From Flavobacterium sp. 102 (GTDB lineage Bacteria; Bacteroidota; Bacteroidia; Flavobacteriales; Flavobacteriaceae), in the NCBI RefSeq assembly GCF_003634615.1, contig NZ_RBKX01000001.1, positions 496,001 through 560,000 of the forward strand: DNA of 64,000 bases. The letters run 5' to 3'. This document shows positions 44,501 through 52,489 of this stretch, piece after piece. Within the stretch, counting starts at the first letter, position 1; each line of letters opens with the position of its first letter. The notes under the pieces were generated by a model. That model was not told the origin of the DNA. It saw only the letters and a list, made by a program, of their open reading frames with translations, and searched no databases. The position numbers and the translations under genes are program-made.

Positions 44501-45076
44501 TTATGCAAATAGCCCTTTAACATTAGTCGCAAATAATTTAACAGCAATCGCCAGCAAAACTACGCCAAAAACTTTCCTTATGATGCTCAATCCGTTTTTG
44601 CTAAGCATTCTTTCAATTTTTGAAGACGATTTCAATATGGCATAAACCAATATAATATTCAACAAAATAGCAATGATAATATTTATCGACTGAAATTCGG
44701 CTCGCAATGAAAGTAATGTAGTCATCGTTCCGGCACCGGCAATTAAAGGAAAAGCAATCGGCACAATCGAAGCCGAAGTTGCTGCTTCATCGCGATATAG
44801 TCTTATCCCTAAAATCATTTCTAAAGCCAAAAAGAACAACACAAACGAACCGGCTACTGCAAATGAATTCACGTCAATACCAATCAATTTCAAAATTTCT
44901 TCGCCTACAAAAAGAAACGCAATCATGATTCCGGCCGAAACCAAAGATGCTTTTTCCGATTGAATATGACCAAATTTTGTTCTCAAATCAATAATCACCG
45001 GAATACTTCCAACGATATCAATTACAGCAAAAAGAACCATGGTTGCTGTCGCTATTTCTCTAAAATCTAAATTCAT
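44501..45076 (-). CDS. MarC family membrane protein
   Basis: 191 residues from the ATG at 45076 (MNLDFREIATATMVLFAVIDIVGSIPVII). A six-codon upstream extension is not needed. There are six membrane segments with the MarC/YhgN pattern AVIDIVGSIPVI, FAVAGSFVLFFLALEMILGI and PIAFPLIAGAGTMTTLLSL. Despite the name, MarC proteins have no proven role in drug resistance. It is divergent from the DUF3109 gene. Confidence 0.87.
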   Translation of the reverse strand: MNLDFREIATATMVLFAVIDIVGSIPVIIDLRTKFGHIQSEKASLVSAGIMIAFLFVGEEILKLIGIDVNSFAVAGSFVLFFLALEMILGIRLYRDEAATSASIVPIAFPLIAGAGTMTTLLSLRAEFQSINIIIAILLNIILVYAILKSSSKIERMLSKNGLSIIRKVFGVVLLAIAVKLFATNVKGLFA

Positions 45077-45135
45077 ACCGTTTATTTTTTGCAAAATTAG
45101 GTTTTTAATAATTCACTTAAGCCAAATTTCATTTG

Positions 45136-45143
45136 TACTTTTG
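45136..45143 (+). promoter_or_regulatory. Candidate minus-7 box for the DUF3109 gene
   Basis: TACTTTTG matches TAnnTTTG, 18 bp before the start codon. Confidence 0.5.
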
Positions 45144-45161
45144 CATTCTTAAAATCAGATT

Positions 45162-45734
45162 ATGTTTCAATTAGGCAAAACCATAGTTTCAGAAGACATC
45201 CTTGAAAAAGATTTTGTGTGCAACCTTTCGGCTTGTCACGGCGCATGTTGTGTTGATGGCGATGCCGGCGCACCTTTAAATAAAGAAGAAACTAAAATCT
45301 TGGAAGAAATCTATCCGAAAATAAAACCGTTTTTACGCAAAGAAGGAATAGAAGCCATAGAAAGATTAGGCACTTGGGTTGTCGGAACCGACCAAGATTT
45401 AGAAACTCCACTCATTGACAATAAAGATTGTGCTTACGTAATTTTTGACGGAAAAACAGCACTTTGCGGTATTGAACAAGCATACAATCAAGGTATAATC
45501 AACTGGAAAAAACCGGTTTCGTGTCATTTATATCCAATTAGAGTGAAAGATTTCAGCGAATTTGCAGCAGTGAATTATGACCGTTGGGATATTTGCAGTG
45601 ACGCTTGTACTTTGGGTAAAGAACTTCAAGTACCGGTTTATAAATTTGTCAAAGAAGCGTTAATTCGAAAATTTGGGGAAGATTGGTATGCTGAATTGGA
45701 AAAAGTAGCGGAAGATTTAAAAAATGGGAAATAA
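45162..45734 (+). CDS. DUF3109 family cysteine-rich protein
   Basis: 190 residues with the conserved cysteine set [31 protein letters not shown] and ICSDACTLG. This is the DUF3109 pattern, related to YkgJ-type metal or iron-sulphur-binding proteins. The function is unknown. It is monocistronic with its own promoter box and terminator, next to a tRNA-Ala gene on the other strand. Confidence 0.88.
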   Translation: MFQLGKTIVSEDILEKDFVCNLSACHGACCVDGDAGAPLNKEETKILEEIYPKIKPFLRKEGIEAIERLGTWVVGTDQDLETPLIDNKDCAYVIFDGKTALCGIEQAYNQGIINWKKPVSCHLYPIRVKDFSEFAAVNYDRWDICSDACTLGKELQVPVYKFVKEALIRKFGEDWYAELEKVAEDLKNGK

Positions 45735-45768
45735 AAAAAGCCGAAATCAAATTGATTTCGGCTTTTTT
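45735..45768. terminator. Bidirectional terminator between the DUF3109 gene and tRNA-Ala
   Basis: AAAAAAGCCGAAATCAA pairs with TTGATTTCGGCTTTTTT with almost no loop, serving the DUF3109 gene and the oppositely oriented tRNA. Confidence 0.9.
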
Positions 45769-45769
45769 G

Positions 45770-45843
45770 TGGAGAATACCGGATTCGAACCGGTCACCTC
45801 TTGCCTGCCAGGCAAGCGCTCTAGCCAAATGAGCTAATCCCCC
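45770..45843 (-). tRNA. tRNA-Ala (anticodon GGC)
   Basis: On the minus strand: acceptor GGGGGAT, TAGCTC D-arm, anticodon stem CTTGC/GCAAG around the loop CTGGCAG (anticodon GGC), T-arm with GGTTCGAATCC, acceptor ATTCTCC plus discriminator A. The acceptor has two G-U pairs. CCA is not encoded. Confidence 0.93.
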
Positions 45844-45944
45844 CATTTTTGGAGAGCACAAATATATAATTTTATAGAAACAAAAAGCAATTCCAAACCT
45901 ATCTTTTTGAGATTTGTTATAAATTTACATAAAATTACCATTCT

Positions 45945-46709
45945 ATGTCTGCCGAAAACCCCAATGGATTGATTGAAATCCAAATTGATAATACTATTGC
46001 AACGGTTACCTTTAGTCATCCTGCAAGCAATTCTTTCCCAAGTGATTTATTGCAAAAACTAACCGAAGAATTAAACGCTTTAAATAATAATGATAGTGTT
46101 AATGTGGTCATTCTACAAAGCACAGGCAAAACTTTTTGTGCCGGTGCTTCTTTTGAGGAATTGCTTTCCATTAATGATTTCGAAACCGGTAAAAATTTCT
46201 TTTCCGGCTTTGCCAATGTGATTAATGCGATGCGGAAATGCTCCAAGATTATCATCGGAAAAATACAAGGAAAAGCGGTTGGCGGTGGCGTTGGCTTGGC
46301 TTCGGCTTGTGATTTTGCTTTTGCCTACCAAGATGCTTCGATTAAACTATCTGAAATAGCTATCGGAATTGGTCCGTTTGTGATTGAACCGGCGGTTTCG
46401 AGAAAAATCGGAAAAACAGCGATGACCCAATTAACATTACAACCTTATCATTGGCAAACTGCGGATTGGGCTGTAGAAAAAGGACTTTATGCTGATCTCT
46501 TTGATAGTTACGGAGAATTAGACGAAAATACTTTGGCTTTCGCCAAAAAACTCGCCGGTTACAATCCGGAGGCTTTGGCTGAAATGAAGAAAGTTTTTTG
46601 GGAAGGCACTGAAAATTGGGACGAACTTTTATATCAAAGAGCAGCAATATCAGGAAGATTAGTACTTTCCGATTTTACAAAAAATGCTTTAAGTGAATTT
46701 AAAAAATAA
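45945..46709 (+). CDS. Enoyl-CoA hydratase/isomerase family protein
   Basis: 254 residues with the crotonase fold. The oxyanion-hole segments are GKTFCAGASFEELLS and GKAVGGGVGLASACDFAFA, followed by KLSEIAIGIGPFVIEPAVSRKIG. The second catalytic glutamate is replaced or shifted compared with hydratases (GIGPFVIEPA), so the exact reaction is uncertain; methylglutaconyl-CoA hydratase-like annotation is common for such proteins. A 57-codon membrane gene follows 3 bp later. Confidence 0.85.
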   Translation: MSAENPNGLIEIQIDNTIATVTFSHPASNSFPSDLLQKLTEELNALNNNDSVNVVILQSTGKTFCAGASFEELLSINDFETGKNFFSGFANVINAMRKCSKIIIGKIQGKAVGGGVGLASACDFAFAYQDASIKLSEIAIGIGPFVIEPAVSRKIGKTAMTQLTLQPYHWQTADWAVEKGLYADLFDSYGELDENTLAFAKKLAGYNPEALAEMKKVFWEGTENWDELLYQRAAISGRLVLSDFTKNALSEFKK

Positions 46710-46712
46710 ATC

Positions 46713-46886
46713 ATGACTCTTATTTCTCTTATTCAGCAAGTCAATATCGATGAAAAAATAAAAAATGCCCCGGATAATGGTTATTTAATCGGTATTTGGA
46801 TTGGTTATGTTTTACCTTTTGTATTACTGGTTGGTGTTGCTTATTTAATGTACAGCCGTGCTAAAAAAAGACAAAACGACCAATAG
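46713..46886 (+). CDS. Small single-pass membrane protein, 57 aa
   Basis: ATG at 46713 to TAG at 46884-46886 gives 57 residues. It begins 3 bp after the enoyl-CoA hydratase stop, indicating co-transcription. A single membrane segment lies at about residues 25-46 (LIGIWIGYVLPFVLLVGVAY), followed by a basic tail (YSRAKKRQND). No family recognised. The clean start, spacing and typical membrane-protein composition argue that it is real. Confidence 0.65.
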   Translation: MTLISLIQQVNIDEKIKNAPDNGYLIGIWIGYVLPFVLLVGVAYLMYSRAKKRQNDQ

Positions 46887-46897
46887 CAATATTTTAC

Positions 46898-46905
46898 TAA
46901 ATTTG
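46898..46905 (+). promoter_or_regulatory. Candidate minus-7 box for queD
   Basis: TAAATTTG matches TAnnTTTG, 19 bp before the queD start codon. Confidence 0.5.
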
Positions 46906-46924
46906 CAGCGTAAAAACTTCTTTC

Positions 46925-47374
46925 ATGAGTAACATCAGAATCACCAAACAATTTTCTTTCGAAACCGGACATGCGCTTTATGGCTATGACGGCAAATGTA
47001 AAAATGTACACGGACATAGTTATAAATTGTCGGTGACGGTGATTGGCCAACCCATAACTGACATTTCGAATGTGAAGTTTGGAATGGTGATTGATTTCTC
47101 TGATTTAAAAAAAATTGTAAAAGAAGAAATCGTAGACATTTTCGACCATGCTACCGTTTTTAATAAAAACACACCGCATATTGAATTGGCTGCCGAATTG
47201 AAAAATCGTGGACATCATGTAATTTTAGTCGATTACCAACCAACAAGTGAAAATATGGTAACCGATTTTGCTCAAAAAATTAAAAGTCGTTTGCCAAAAG
47301 ACATTAATTTGCATTCTCTAAAACTTCAAGAAACCGAAACCTCTTTTGCCGAATGGTATGCCTCTGACAACTAA
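46925..47374 (+). CDS. queD: 6-carboxytetrahydropterin synthase family protein (QueD)
   Basis: 149 residues with zinc-ligand histidines in SFETGHALYGYDG and VHGHSYKL, a catalytic region FGMVIDFSDLKKIVKEEI, and the C-terminal LQETETSFAEW. It converts dihydroneopterin triphosphate to 6-carboxytetrahydropterin in queuosine synthesis. A pterin-synthase (PTPS-like) role cannot be excluded. No other queuosine genes are in the window. Confidence 0.9.
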   Translation: MSNIRITKQFSFETGHALYGYDGKCKNVHGHSYKLSVTVIGQPITDISNVKFGMVIDFSDLKKIVKEEIVDIFDHATVFNKNTPHIELAAELKNRGHHVILVDYQPTSENMVTDFAQKIKSRLPKDINLHSLKLQETETSFAEWYASDN

Positions 47375-47380
47375 ACTGTC

Positions 47381-47431
47381 ACACTGAGGAGTCTATGCTG
47401 AGCGAAGCCGAAGTACAGTCGAAGTGCCTTA
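47381..47431 (+). repeat. Dispersed repeat copy CTGAGCGAAGCC...GTCGAAGTG
   Basis: TGTCACACTGAGGAG, then GCTGAGCGAAGCCGAAGTAC and AGTCGAAGTG. A variant of the family at 11264, lying between queD and lpxH. Confidence 0.6.
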
Positions 47432-47447
47432 AAAAAACTAATCTTAA

Positions 47448-48203
47448 ATGACGATTTCACCCAATAAAAAAATATACTTCGCTTCTGACCAACACCTTGG
47501 CGCACCAACTCCAGAGTTGAGTTTTCCGCGCGAACAAAAGTTTGTCGCATGGTTAGATGAAGTCAAGAAAGATGCCGATGTTATTTTTCTTTTGGGCGAT
47601 TTGTTTGATTTTTGGTTCGAATATAAAACCGTTGTTCCTAAAGGCTTCGTGCGTGTTTTAGGCAAATTAGCCGAAATTTGCGACAGCGGTATTCCGATTT
47701 ACTTTTTCGTAGGCAATCACGATTTGTGGATGAGTGACTATTTTGAAAAAGAGCTAAACATTCCCGTTTATCACGACAACCAGGAATTTACTTTTAATGA
47801 CAAAACGTTTTTGATTGGTCACGGTGATGGAAAAGGTCCGGGTGATAAAGGCTACAAACGCATGAAAAAAGTGTTTACGAGTCCGTTTTCGAAATGGTTA
47901 TTTCGTTGGTTACATCCTGATTTGGGCGTGAAATTGGCACAATATCTTTCGGTAAAAAACAAACTGATTTCAGGCGATGCCGATGTAAAATTCTTGGGCG
48001 AAGAAAACGAATGGTTGGTGCAATACGCCAAACGCAAACTCGAAACCAAACATTACAATTACTTCATTTTTGGTCACAGACATCTTCCAATGGTCATCAA
48101 AGTAGGTGAAAACTCAGAATATGTAAACTTAGGCGATTGGATTGGTTATTTTACTTATGGGGTTTTTGACGGCGAGAATTTTGAGTTGAAAGAATATAAA
48201 TAA
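47448..48203 (+). CDS. lpxH: UDP-2,3-diacylglucosamine diphosphatase
   Basis: 251 residues of a calcineurin-like phosphoesterase with all metal motifs: SDQHLGAP, LGDLFDFWFEY, FVGNHDLWMSDY, LIGHGDGKGPGD and FGHRHLPMV. The LpxH family cleaves UDP-2,3-diacylglucosamine to lipid X in lipid A synthesis. It is bordered on the left by a dispersed repeat and on the right by the GIY-YIG cassette. Confidence 0.9.
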   Translation: MTISPNKKIYFASDQHLGAPTPELSFPREQKFVAWLDEVKKDADVIFLLGDLFDFWFEYKTVVPKGFVRVLGKLAEICDSGIPIYFFVGNHDLWMSDYFEKELNIPVYHDNQEFTFNDKTFLIGHGDGKGPGDKGYKRMKKVFTSPFSKWLFRWLHPDLGVKLAQYLSVKNKLISGDADVKFLGEENEWLVQYAKRKLETKHYNYFIFGHRHLPMVIKVGENSEYVNLGDWIGYFTYGVFDGENFELKEYK

Positions 48204-48216
48204 CACAAATTATTAC

Positions 48217-48643
48217 TTTGTCATTTCGACGAAGGAGAAATCACATAACGTTAGGCTATGTTACTGAAGTGATGATTCAAAAATTCAAATTCCGGATTAA
48301 ATCCCCGAATCAAATTCAACTTCTTCTCTCTTTTCCATTTTTTTAATTCTTTTTCTCTGCCTATAGCTTCTTGCACCCATGTGAATTTTTCATAATACAC
48401 CAAAAATTCCAAATTGTATTTTGAAGCAAATGTTTTATTACCAAGTTCAATATTTTCTTTGTGCTGTTTCAATCTTTCTCTTAGATTGTTAGTCATTCCG
48501 ATGTAGAAAGTAGATCGATAAGAATTGGTAATGATATAAACGTAATAATTATGAAAACCTTGTTGAGAGTTGAACATAATTGTTTCTTGAATTGTCTGTC
48601 CCTCATTAGTGTTGTGTGATTTCTCCTTCGTCGAAATGACAAA
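48217..48643 (-). mobile_element. GIY-YIG cassette with perfect 29-bp terminal inverted repeats
   Basis: The left end (48217-48245, reading TTTGTCATTTCGACGAAGG and then AGAAATCACA) is the exact reverse complement of the right end (48615-48643). The 427-bp unit contains only a GIY-YIG nuclease gene. One repeat lies 5 bp past its stop codon, and the other ends 37 bp before its start codon. It sits between the convergent lpxH and recJ genes. No target duplication is evident. Whether it moves is inference. Confidence 0.6.
48251..48577 (-). CDS. GIY-YIG nuclease family protein
   Basis: 108 residues forming an intact GIY-YIG domain: YYVYIITN (GIY strand), STFYIGMTNNLRERLKQHKEN (YIG strand plus the catalytic Arg) and WVQEAIGREKELKKWKREKKLNLI (catalytic Glu region). 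It is a stand-alone domain of the UvrC-N/YhbQ type, usually taken to be a DNA endonuclease. Its gene is enclosed by perfect 29-bp inverted repeats, suggesting that the nuclease and the repeats belong together. The recJ terminus and lpxH flank the unit. Confidence 0.85.
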   Translation of the reverse strand: MFNSQQGFHNYYVYIITNSYRSTFYIGMTNNLRERLKQHKENIELGNKTFASKYNLEFLVYYEKFTWVQEAIGREKELKKWKREKKLNLIRGFNPEFEFLNHHFSNIA

Positions 48644-48649
48644 AAAATT

Positions 48650-50380
48650 CTACCTCAAATCCTTCAACCTCAACTGAACCGCTACATTGCCATTGAACTC
48701 GTTTTCATCAATACAATAAACCGCTTCAAACGGATTCTGATTCTTAACTAAATCTAATTTTTTTCCTAATCCAAATCCGATAGCACCAAAACCTTGACTA
48801 CTCCCGAAACTTCGGGACTGTTTGACGAATAGTTTTAAATGGTTTTCATCGGCTCCGATTCCTTTGGCATAACCCGAATCTATTAATCCTTTCGACATAA
48901 AAACCGGTGTCATATTTTGTGGCCCAAAAGGTTCGAATTGGTTCAAAATTCTGATTAACCTTTCGTTGATATCCGCTAAATTAATTTCTGCATCCACCGA
49001 AATTTCCGGTGTTAATAAATCAGGATGAATGGTTTCTTCCACAACGGTTTCGAAAGCTTCTTTGAAAGCGGCATAATTTTCTTCTTTCAACGTCATTCCG
49101 GCGGCATACATGTGTCCACCAAATTGTTCCAAATGCTGTGCACATGCTTCCAACGCATTGTAAATATCAAAATCTTTTACCGAGCGAGCTGAAGCAGCAA
49201 GTTTGTCTCCACTTTTGGTAAAAACAACTGTCGGGCGATAATATGTTTCGGTCAATCGGGAAGCGACAATGCCGATGACGCCTTTGTGCCAATTTTTATT
49301 ATAAACCACTGTTGTAAATTTTTCTGTCTCCTGATTTATTTCAATTTGATCCAGCGCTTCAATTGTAATTTGTTTGTCTAAATCTTTGCGGTCGCTATTG
49401 TGTTGCTCAATTTCAGAAGCAAAAATTTCGGCTTGGTCTAAGTCGTATTCTGTGAGTAAAGCCACGGCTTCATTGCCGTGCTTGATTCTTCCTGCTGCGT
49501 TGATTCTTGGCGCAATGATAAAAACAACATCCGTAATCGTCAGTACTTTTTTAGCTTCGCTCCGTTCGCCGTTGGATCGGGTCTTCACATTTTGAACCAA
49601 AGCTTTGATTCCCGGACGCGGATTAGCATTAATGACTTCTAATCCAAACTTCGCCAAAGTTCTGTTTTCGCCTGTCATCGGAACAATATCTGCGGCAATT
49701 GCAGTTGCTACTAAATCTAAATAGGGCAATAAATCTTCAATGGTTTGCTTTCTATTTTGGGCCAAGGCTTGTACCAATTTAAAACCAACACCACAACCGC
49801 ACAATTCATCATAAGGATAATGACAATCCTCTCGTTTTGGATCCAAAACAGCAACCGCATCCGGTAAAAATTCGCCCGGACGATGGTGATCACAAATAAT
49901 AAAATCGATATTTTTTTCTTTGGCGTAAGCCACATGCTCAATAGATTTAATTCCACAATCCAAAGCGATAATCAACGAACAACCATTGTCATCCGCATAA
50001 TCAATGCCTTTATACGAAATCCCATAACCTTCGTCATAGCGATCGGGAATATATGTCGCCACATTAGGATAATAGCTTTTCAGATAACTCGACATCAGCG
50101 ACACTGCCGTCGTACCATCGACATCATAATCCCCAAAAACCAAGATGTTTTCGCCATTGGCAATCGCGGTTTCAATTCGGGTCACGGCTTTGTCCATGTC
50201 TTTCATCAAATACGGATCGTGCAAATCAGCCAAACTCGGACGAAAAAATTGTCGGGCGGCTTCATAAGTTTCAATACCTCTTTGTACCAAAAGCATCGCG
50301 ATCAATTCGTCCACTTTTAATTCAGTGGCTAGAGCTTTTACTTTTTCGGATGACGGTTTTGGTTTTAGAGTCCAGCGCAT
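48650..50380 (-). CDS. recJ: Single-stranded-DNA-specific exonuclease RecJ
   Basis: 576 residues with DHH motifs: VFGDYDVDGTTAVSLMSSYL, ALDCGIKSIEHV, ICDHHRPGEFLPDA and VLDP. The DHHA1 region includes NWHKGVIGIVASRLTE and EQFGGHMYAAGMTL. It degrades single-stranded DNA 5' to 3' in repair and recombination. Two short stretches look inserted: residues about 266-276 (TRSNGERSEAK) and about 520-530 (SRSFGSSQGFG). Both are encoded by repeat-like GC-rich DNA, the second by a TCCCGAAGTTTCGGGA palindrome. The reading frame stays open, so the protein is probably functional. Confidence 0.92.
   Translation of the reverse strand: MRWTLKPKPSSEKVKALATELKVDELIAMLLVQRGIETYEAARQFFRPSLADLHDPYLMKDMDKAVTRIETAIANGENILVFGDYDVDGTTAVSLMSSYLKSYYPNVATYIPDRYDEGYGISYKGIDYADDNGCSLIIALDCGIKSIEHVAYAKEKNIDFIICDHHRPGEFLPDAVAVLDPKREDCHYPYDELCGCGVGFKLVQALAQNRKQTIEDLLPYLDLVATAIAADIVPMTGENRTLAKFGLEVINANPRPGIKALVQNVKTRSNGERSEAKKVLTITDVVFIIAPRINAAGRIKHGNEAVALLTEYDLDQAEIFASEIEQHNSDRKDLDKQITIEALDQIEINQETEKFTTVVYNKNWHKGVIGIVASRLTETYYRPTVVFTKSGDKLAASARSVKDFDIYNALEACAQHLEQFGGHMYAAGMTLKEENYAAFKEAFETVVEETIHPDLLTPEISVDAEINLADINERLIRILNQFEPFGPQNMTPVFMSKGLIDSGYAKGIGADENHLKLFVKQSRSFGSSQGFGAIGFGLGKKLDLVKNQNPFEAVYCIDENEFNGNVAVQLRLKDLR
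48802..48817 (-). repeat. 16-bp palindrome inside recJ
   Basis: TCCCGAAACTTCGGGA, with 7-bp arms around a two-base centre. It resembles the palindrome CCCGATAGCTATCGGG at 27777-27815 and is translated as Ser-Arg-Ser-Phe-Gly-Ser. Confidence 0.6.
49553..49584 (-). repeat. GC-rich repeat-like insert inside recJ
   Basis: On the coding strand GACCCGATCCAACGGCGAAC and then GGAGCGAAGC, translated TRSNGERSEA. It resembles the GCCGAACAGAGCGG part of the repeat at 5378-5431. Confidence 0.45.
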
Positions 50381-50389
50381 ATTTATTTA

Positions 50390-50417
50390 CGAATTGAAAA
50401 TTATGAATTACGAAGTT
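50390..50417 (+). repeat. Short heptamer array upstream of recJ
   Basis: Four 7-bp units: CGAATTG, AAAATTA, TGAATTA, CGAAGTT. Same class as the arrays at 9438-9625. Confidence 0.5.
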
Positions 50418-50533
50418 ATTATTTTTTTAAAAAAAATACTACAAATTATTTAAAAATTTAAATAACCATGTTTTCATGTCCCAAAAAAAGGTGTTTTGAA
50501 GTTATAGATATATAAATCACAAATGTTTTAAAT

Positions 50534-50812
50534 ATGAGAATCTTTAAAAAATATTATTACACTAATCGCAAAAGTAATTATAACAGAACATATATTTTTG
50601 GCGAATTAGGTATTTTAATTATCTTGATTTCCAATGGTTATAACTTTAACGATGCACTGTTAAAAGCAATTGCTTTTGGCGAACTTATAAACTGGCTTCA
50701 TCCTTTTTCACTTAGAAAAGAAACTTCAAAAGAAGATATTCAAAAAATTATCAATGAAAAAACAGATGATAAAGCCAACTTAGAAAGAGTAAGAAAAGAA
50801 GCTTGCCTTTAG
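50534..50812 (+). CDS. Hypothetical protein, 92 aa
   Basis: 92 residues. A moderately hydrophobic stretch at about 20-37 (TYIFGELGILIILISNGYN) may be a membrane segment, followed by a charged helical tail (KEDIQKIINEKTDDKANLERVRKE). It is not recognised. It has an ordinary start codon and AT-rich surroundings, and lies 51 bp upstream of ade. It may be a lineage-specific gene; coding is likely but not certain. Confidence 0.5.
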   Translation: MRIFKKYYYTNRKSNYNRTYIFGELGILIILISNGYNFNDALLKAIAFGELINWLHPFSLRKETSKEDIQKIINEKTDDKANLERVRKEACL

Positions 50813-50837
50813 ACAATAAAACTGAATTAATATTCGC

Positions 50838-50845
50838 TACTTTTG
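50838..50845 (+). promoter_or_regulatory. Candidate minus-7 box for adenine deaminase
   Basis: TACTTTTG matches TAnnTTTG, 18 bp before the ATG at 50864. Confidence 0.5.
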
Positions 50846-50863
50846 AATTATAAAATAAACAAA

Positions 50864-52486
50864 ATGCAAATTCAAGGTCAGATTGTCGATATCAAAAACA
50901 AGCGAATTTATTCCGGTGAAGTTACAATTACCAATGGAAAAATTGTTTCCGTTGTGGAGAAAAATCACAATATCAAAAACTATATACTTCCCGGATTTAT
51001 TGATGCACATATCCATATTGAAAGTTCGATGCTTGTCCCTTCTGAATTTGCTAAAATTGCCGTTTTGCATGGAACTATCGGCACCATTTCTGATCCGCAT
51101 GAAATTGCGAATGTTTTAGGAAAAGACGGTGTGTATTACATGATTGACAATGGTAAAAAAGTGCCATTGAAGTTTCATTTTGGCGCGCCATCTTGTGTTC
51201 CGGCTACTTTTTTTGAAACCGCCGGTGCCGTAATTGATTCGGAACAAATCAAGGAATTAATGGCTTTACCGGATATTTATTATTTATCGGAAATGATGAA
51301 TTATCCGGGTGTTCTGTTTGACGACGAAGAAGTTTTGAAAAAGATTGCTTGGGCGAAACATTTCAACAAACCTGTGGACGGCCATGCGCCGGGATTGCGT
51401 GGCGAACCTGTTAAAAAATACATTTCTGCCGGAATCACAACAGACCATGAATGTTTTACTTTTGACGAAGCCGCCGAAAAACTATCCCTCGGCATGAAAG
51501 TTATTATTCGTGAAGGAAGTGCCGCCAAAAACTTTGAAGCACTAATCGATTTGCTTCCCGACAATTTCGAAAACATGATGTTCTGTTCTGATGACAAACA
51601 TCCGGACGATTTGATTTTAGGACATATCAACCAACTTTGTGCAAGAGCGGTTGCCAAAGGCATCGACGTTTTCAAAATATTACAAGTCGCTTGTATCAAT
51701 CCGGTGAAACATTATAAGATGGAAGTTGGTTTACTCCAAAATAACGATGCTGCCGATTTTATCGTCGTGGAAGATTTAGTCAACTTCAAAGTAAAACAAA
51801 CCTACATCGACGGAGAATTGGTTGGCGAAAACGGTCAGTCTTTTGTACCCCATGTCGAATTTGACAAACCCAATAATTTCAATACTTCCGCTAAAGTTTT
51901 AAGCGATTTTAAAATTACGAGTTCCGCCAAAACCATTCGCGTCATTGAAGCTTTGGAAGGCCAATTGATTACCAATGAAGTTCATTGTACACCAAAAATT
52001 ATTGCGGGAAATTTAGTTTCCGATGTTGAAAACGACATCTTGAAAATGGCAGTCGTGAATCGCTATGAAAATGCTCCACCCGCTATTGCTTTTATCAAAA
52101 ACTTTGGATTGAAAAAAGGAGCGATTGCCAGTTCGGTAGCGCATGATTGTCACAATATAGTGGTAGTTGGAACCTCTGACGAAGAAATTTTGAGTGCTGT
52201 AAACTTGATTATCCAAAATACCGGCGGGATTTGTGCCGTAAACGGTTCCGATAAAAAATCGTTGGCTTTACCGGTTGCAGGAATCATGAGTGATCAAAAC
52301 GGTTGGGAAGCCGGACGTTTGTACCAAGAAATCGACGCGATGGCAAAAGAATTGGGTAGTACTTTAAAAGCGCCGTTTATGACACTTTCGTTTATGGCGC
52401 TGTTGGTGATTCCCGATTTGAAATTATCCGACAAAGGATTGTTTAGTGGCAACAGTTTTTCTTTTGTAGATTTGGAAGTAGAATAG
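50864..52486 (+). CDS. ade: Adenine deaminase
   Basis: 540 residues from the ATG at 50864 ([20 protein letters not shown]). The amidohydrolase metal motif [13 protein letters not shown] and the adenine deaminase signatures [30 protein letters not shown] and [20 protein letters not shown] are all present. It converts adenine to hypoxanthine in purine salvage. It converges on the di-haem peroxidase gene with 3 bp between stops. Confidence 0.95.
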   Translation: MQIQGQIVDIKNKRIYSGEVTITNGKIVSVVEKNHNIKNYILPGFIDAHIHIESSMLVPSEFAKIAVLHGTIGTISDPHEIANVLGKDGVYYMIDNGKKVPLKFHFGAPSCVPATFFETAGAVIDSEQIKELMALPDIYYLSEMMNYPGVLFDDEEVLKKIAWAKHFNKPVDGHAPGLRGEPVKKYISAGITTDHECFTFDEAAEKLSLGMKVIIREGSAAKNFEALIDLLPDNFENMMFCSDDKHPDDLILGHINQLCARAVAKGIDVFKILQVACINPVKHYKMEVGLLQNNDAADFIVVEDLVNFKVKQTYIDGELVGENGQSFVPHVEFDKPNNFNTSAKVLSDFKITSSAKTIRVIEALEGQLITNEVHCTPKIIAGNLVSDVENDILKMAVVNRYENAPPAIAFIKNFGLKKGAIASSVAHDCHNIVVVGTSDEEILSAVNLIIQNTGGICAVNGSDKKSLALPVAGIMSDQNGWEAGRLYQEIDAMAKELGSTLKAPFMTLSFMALLVIPDLKLSDKGLFSGNSFSFVDLEVE

Positions 52487-52489
52487 TAA

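Noticed and set aside
45649..45861. 70-codon minus-strand frame over the tRNA-Ala gene
   Set aside because: It is a by-product of the tRNA and terminator sequence.
48200..48660. Target-site duplication around the GIY-YIG cassette
   Set aside because: Flanking bases (AAATTATTAC and AAAATTCTAC) are only vaguely similar, not a convincing duplication.
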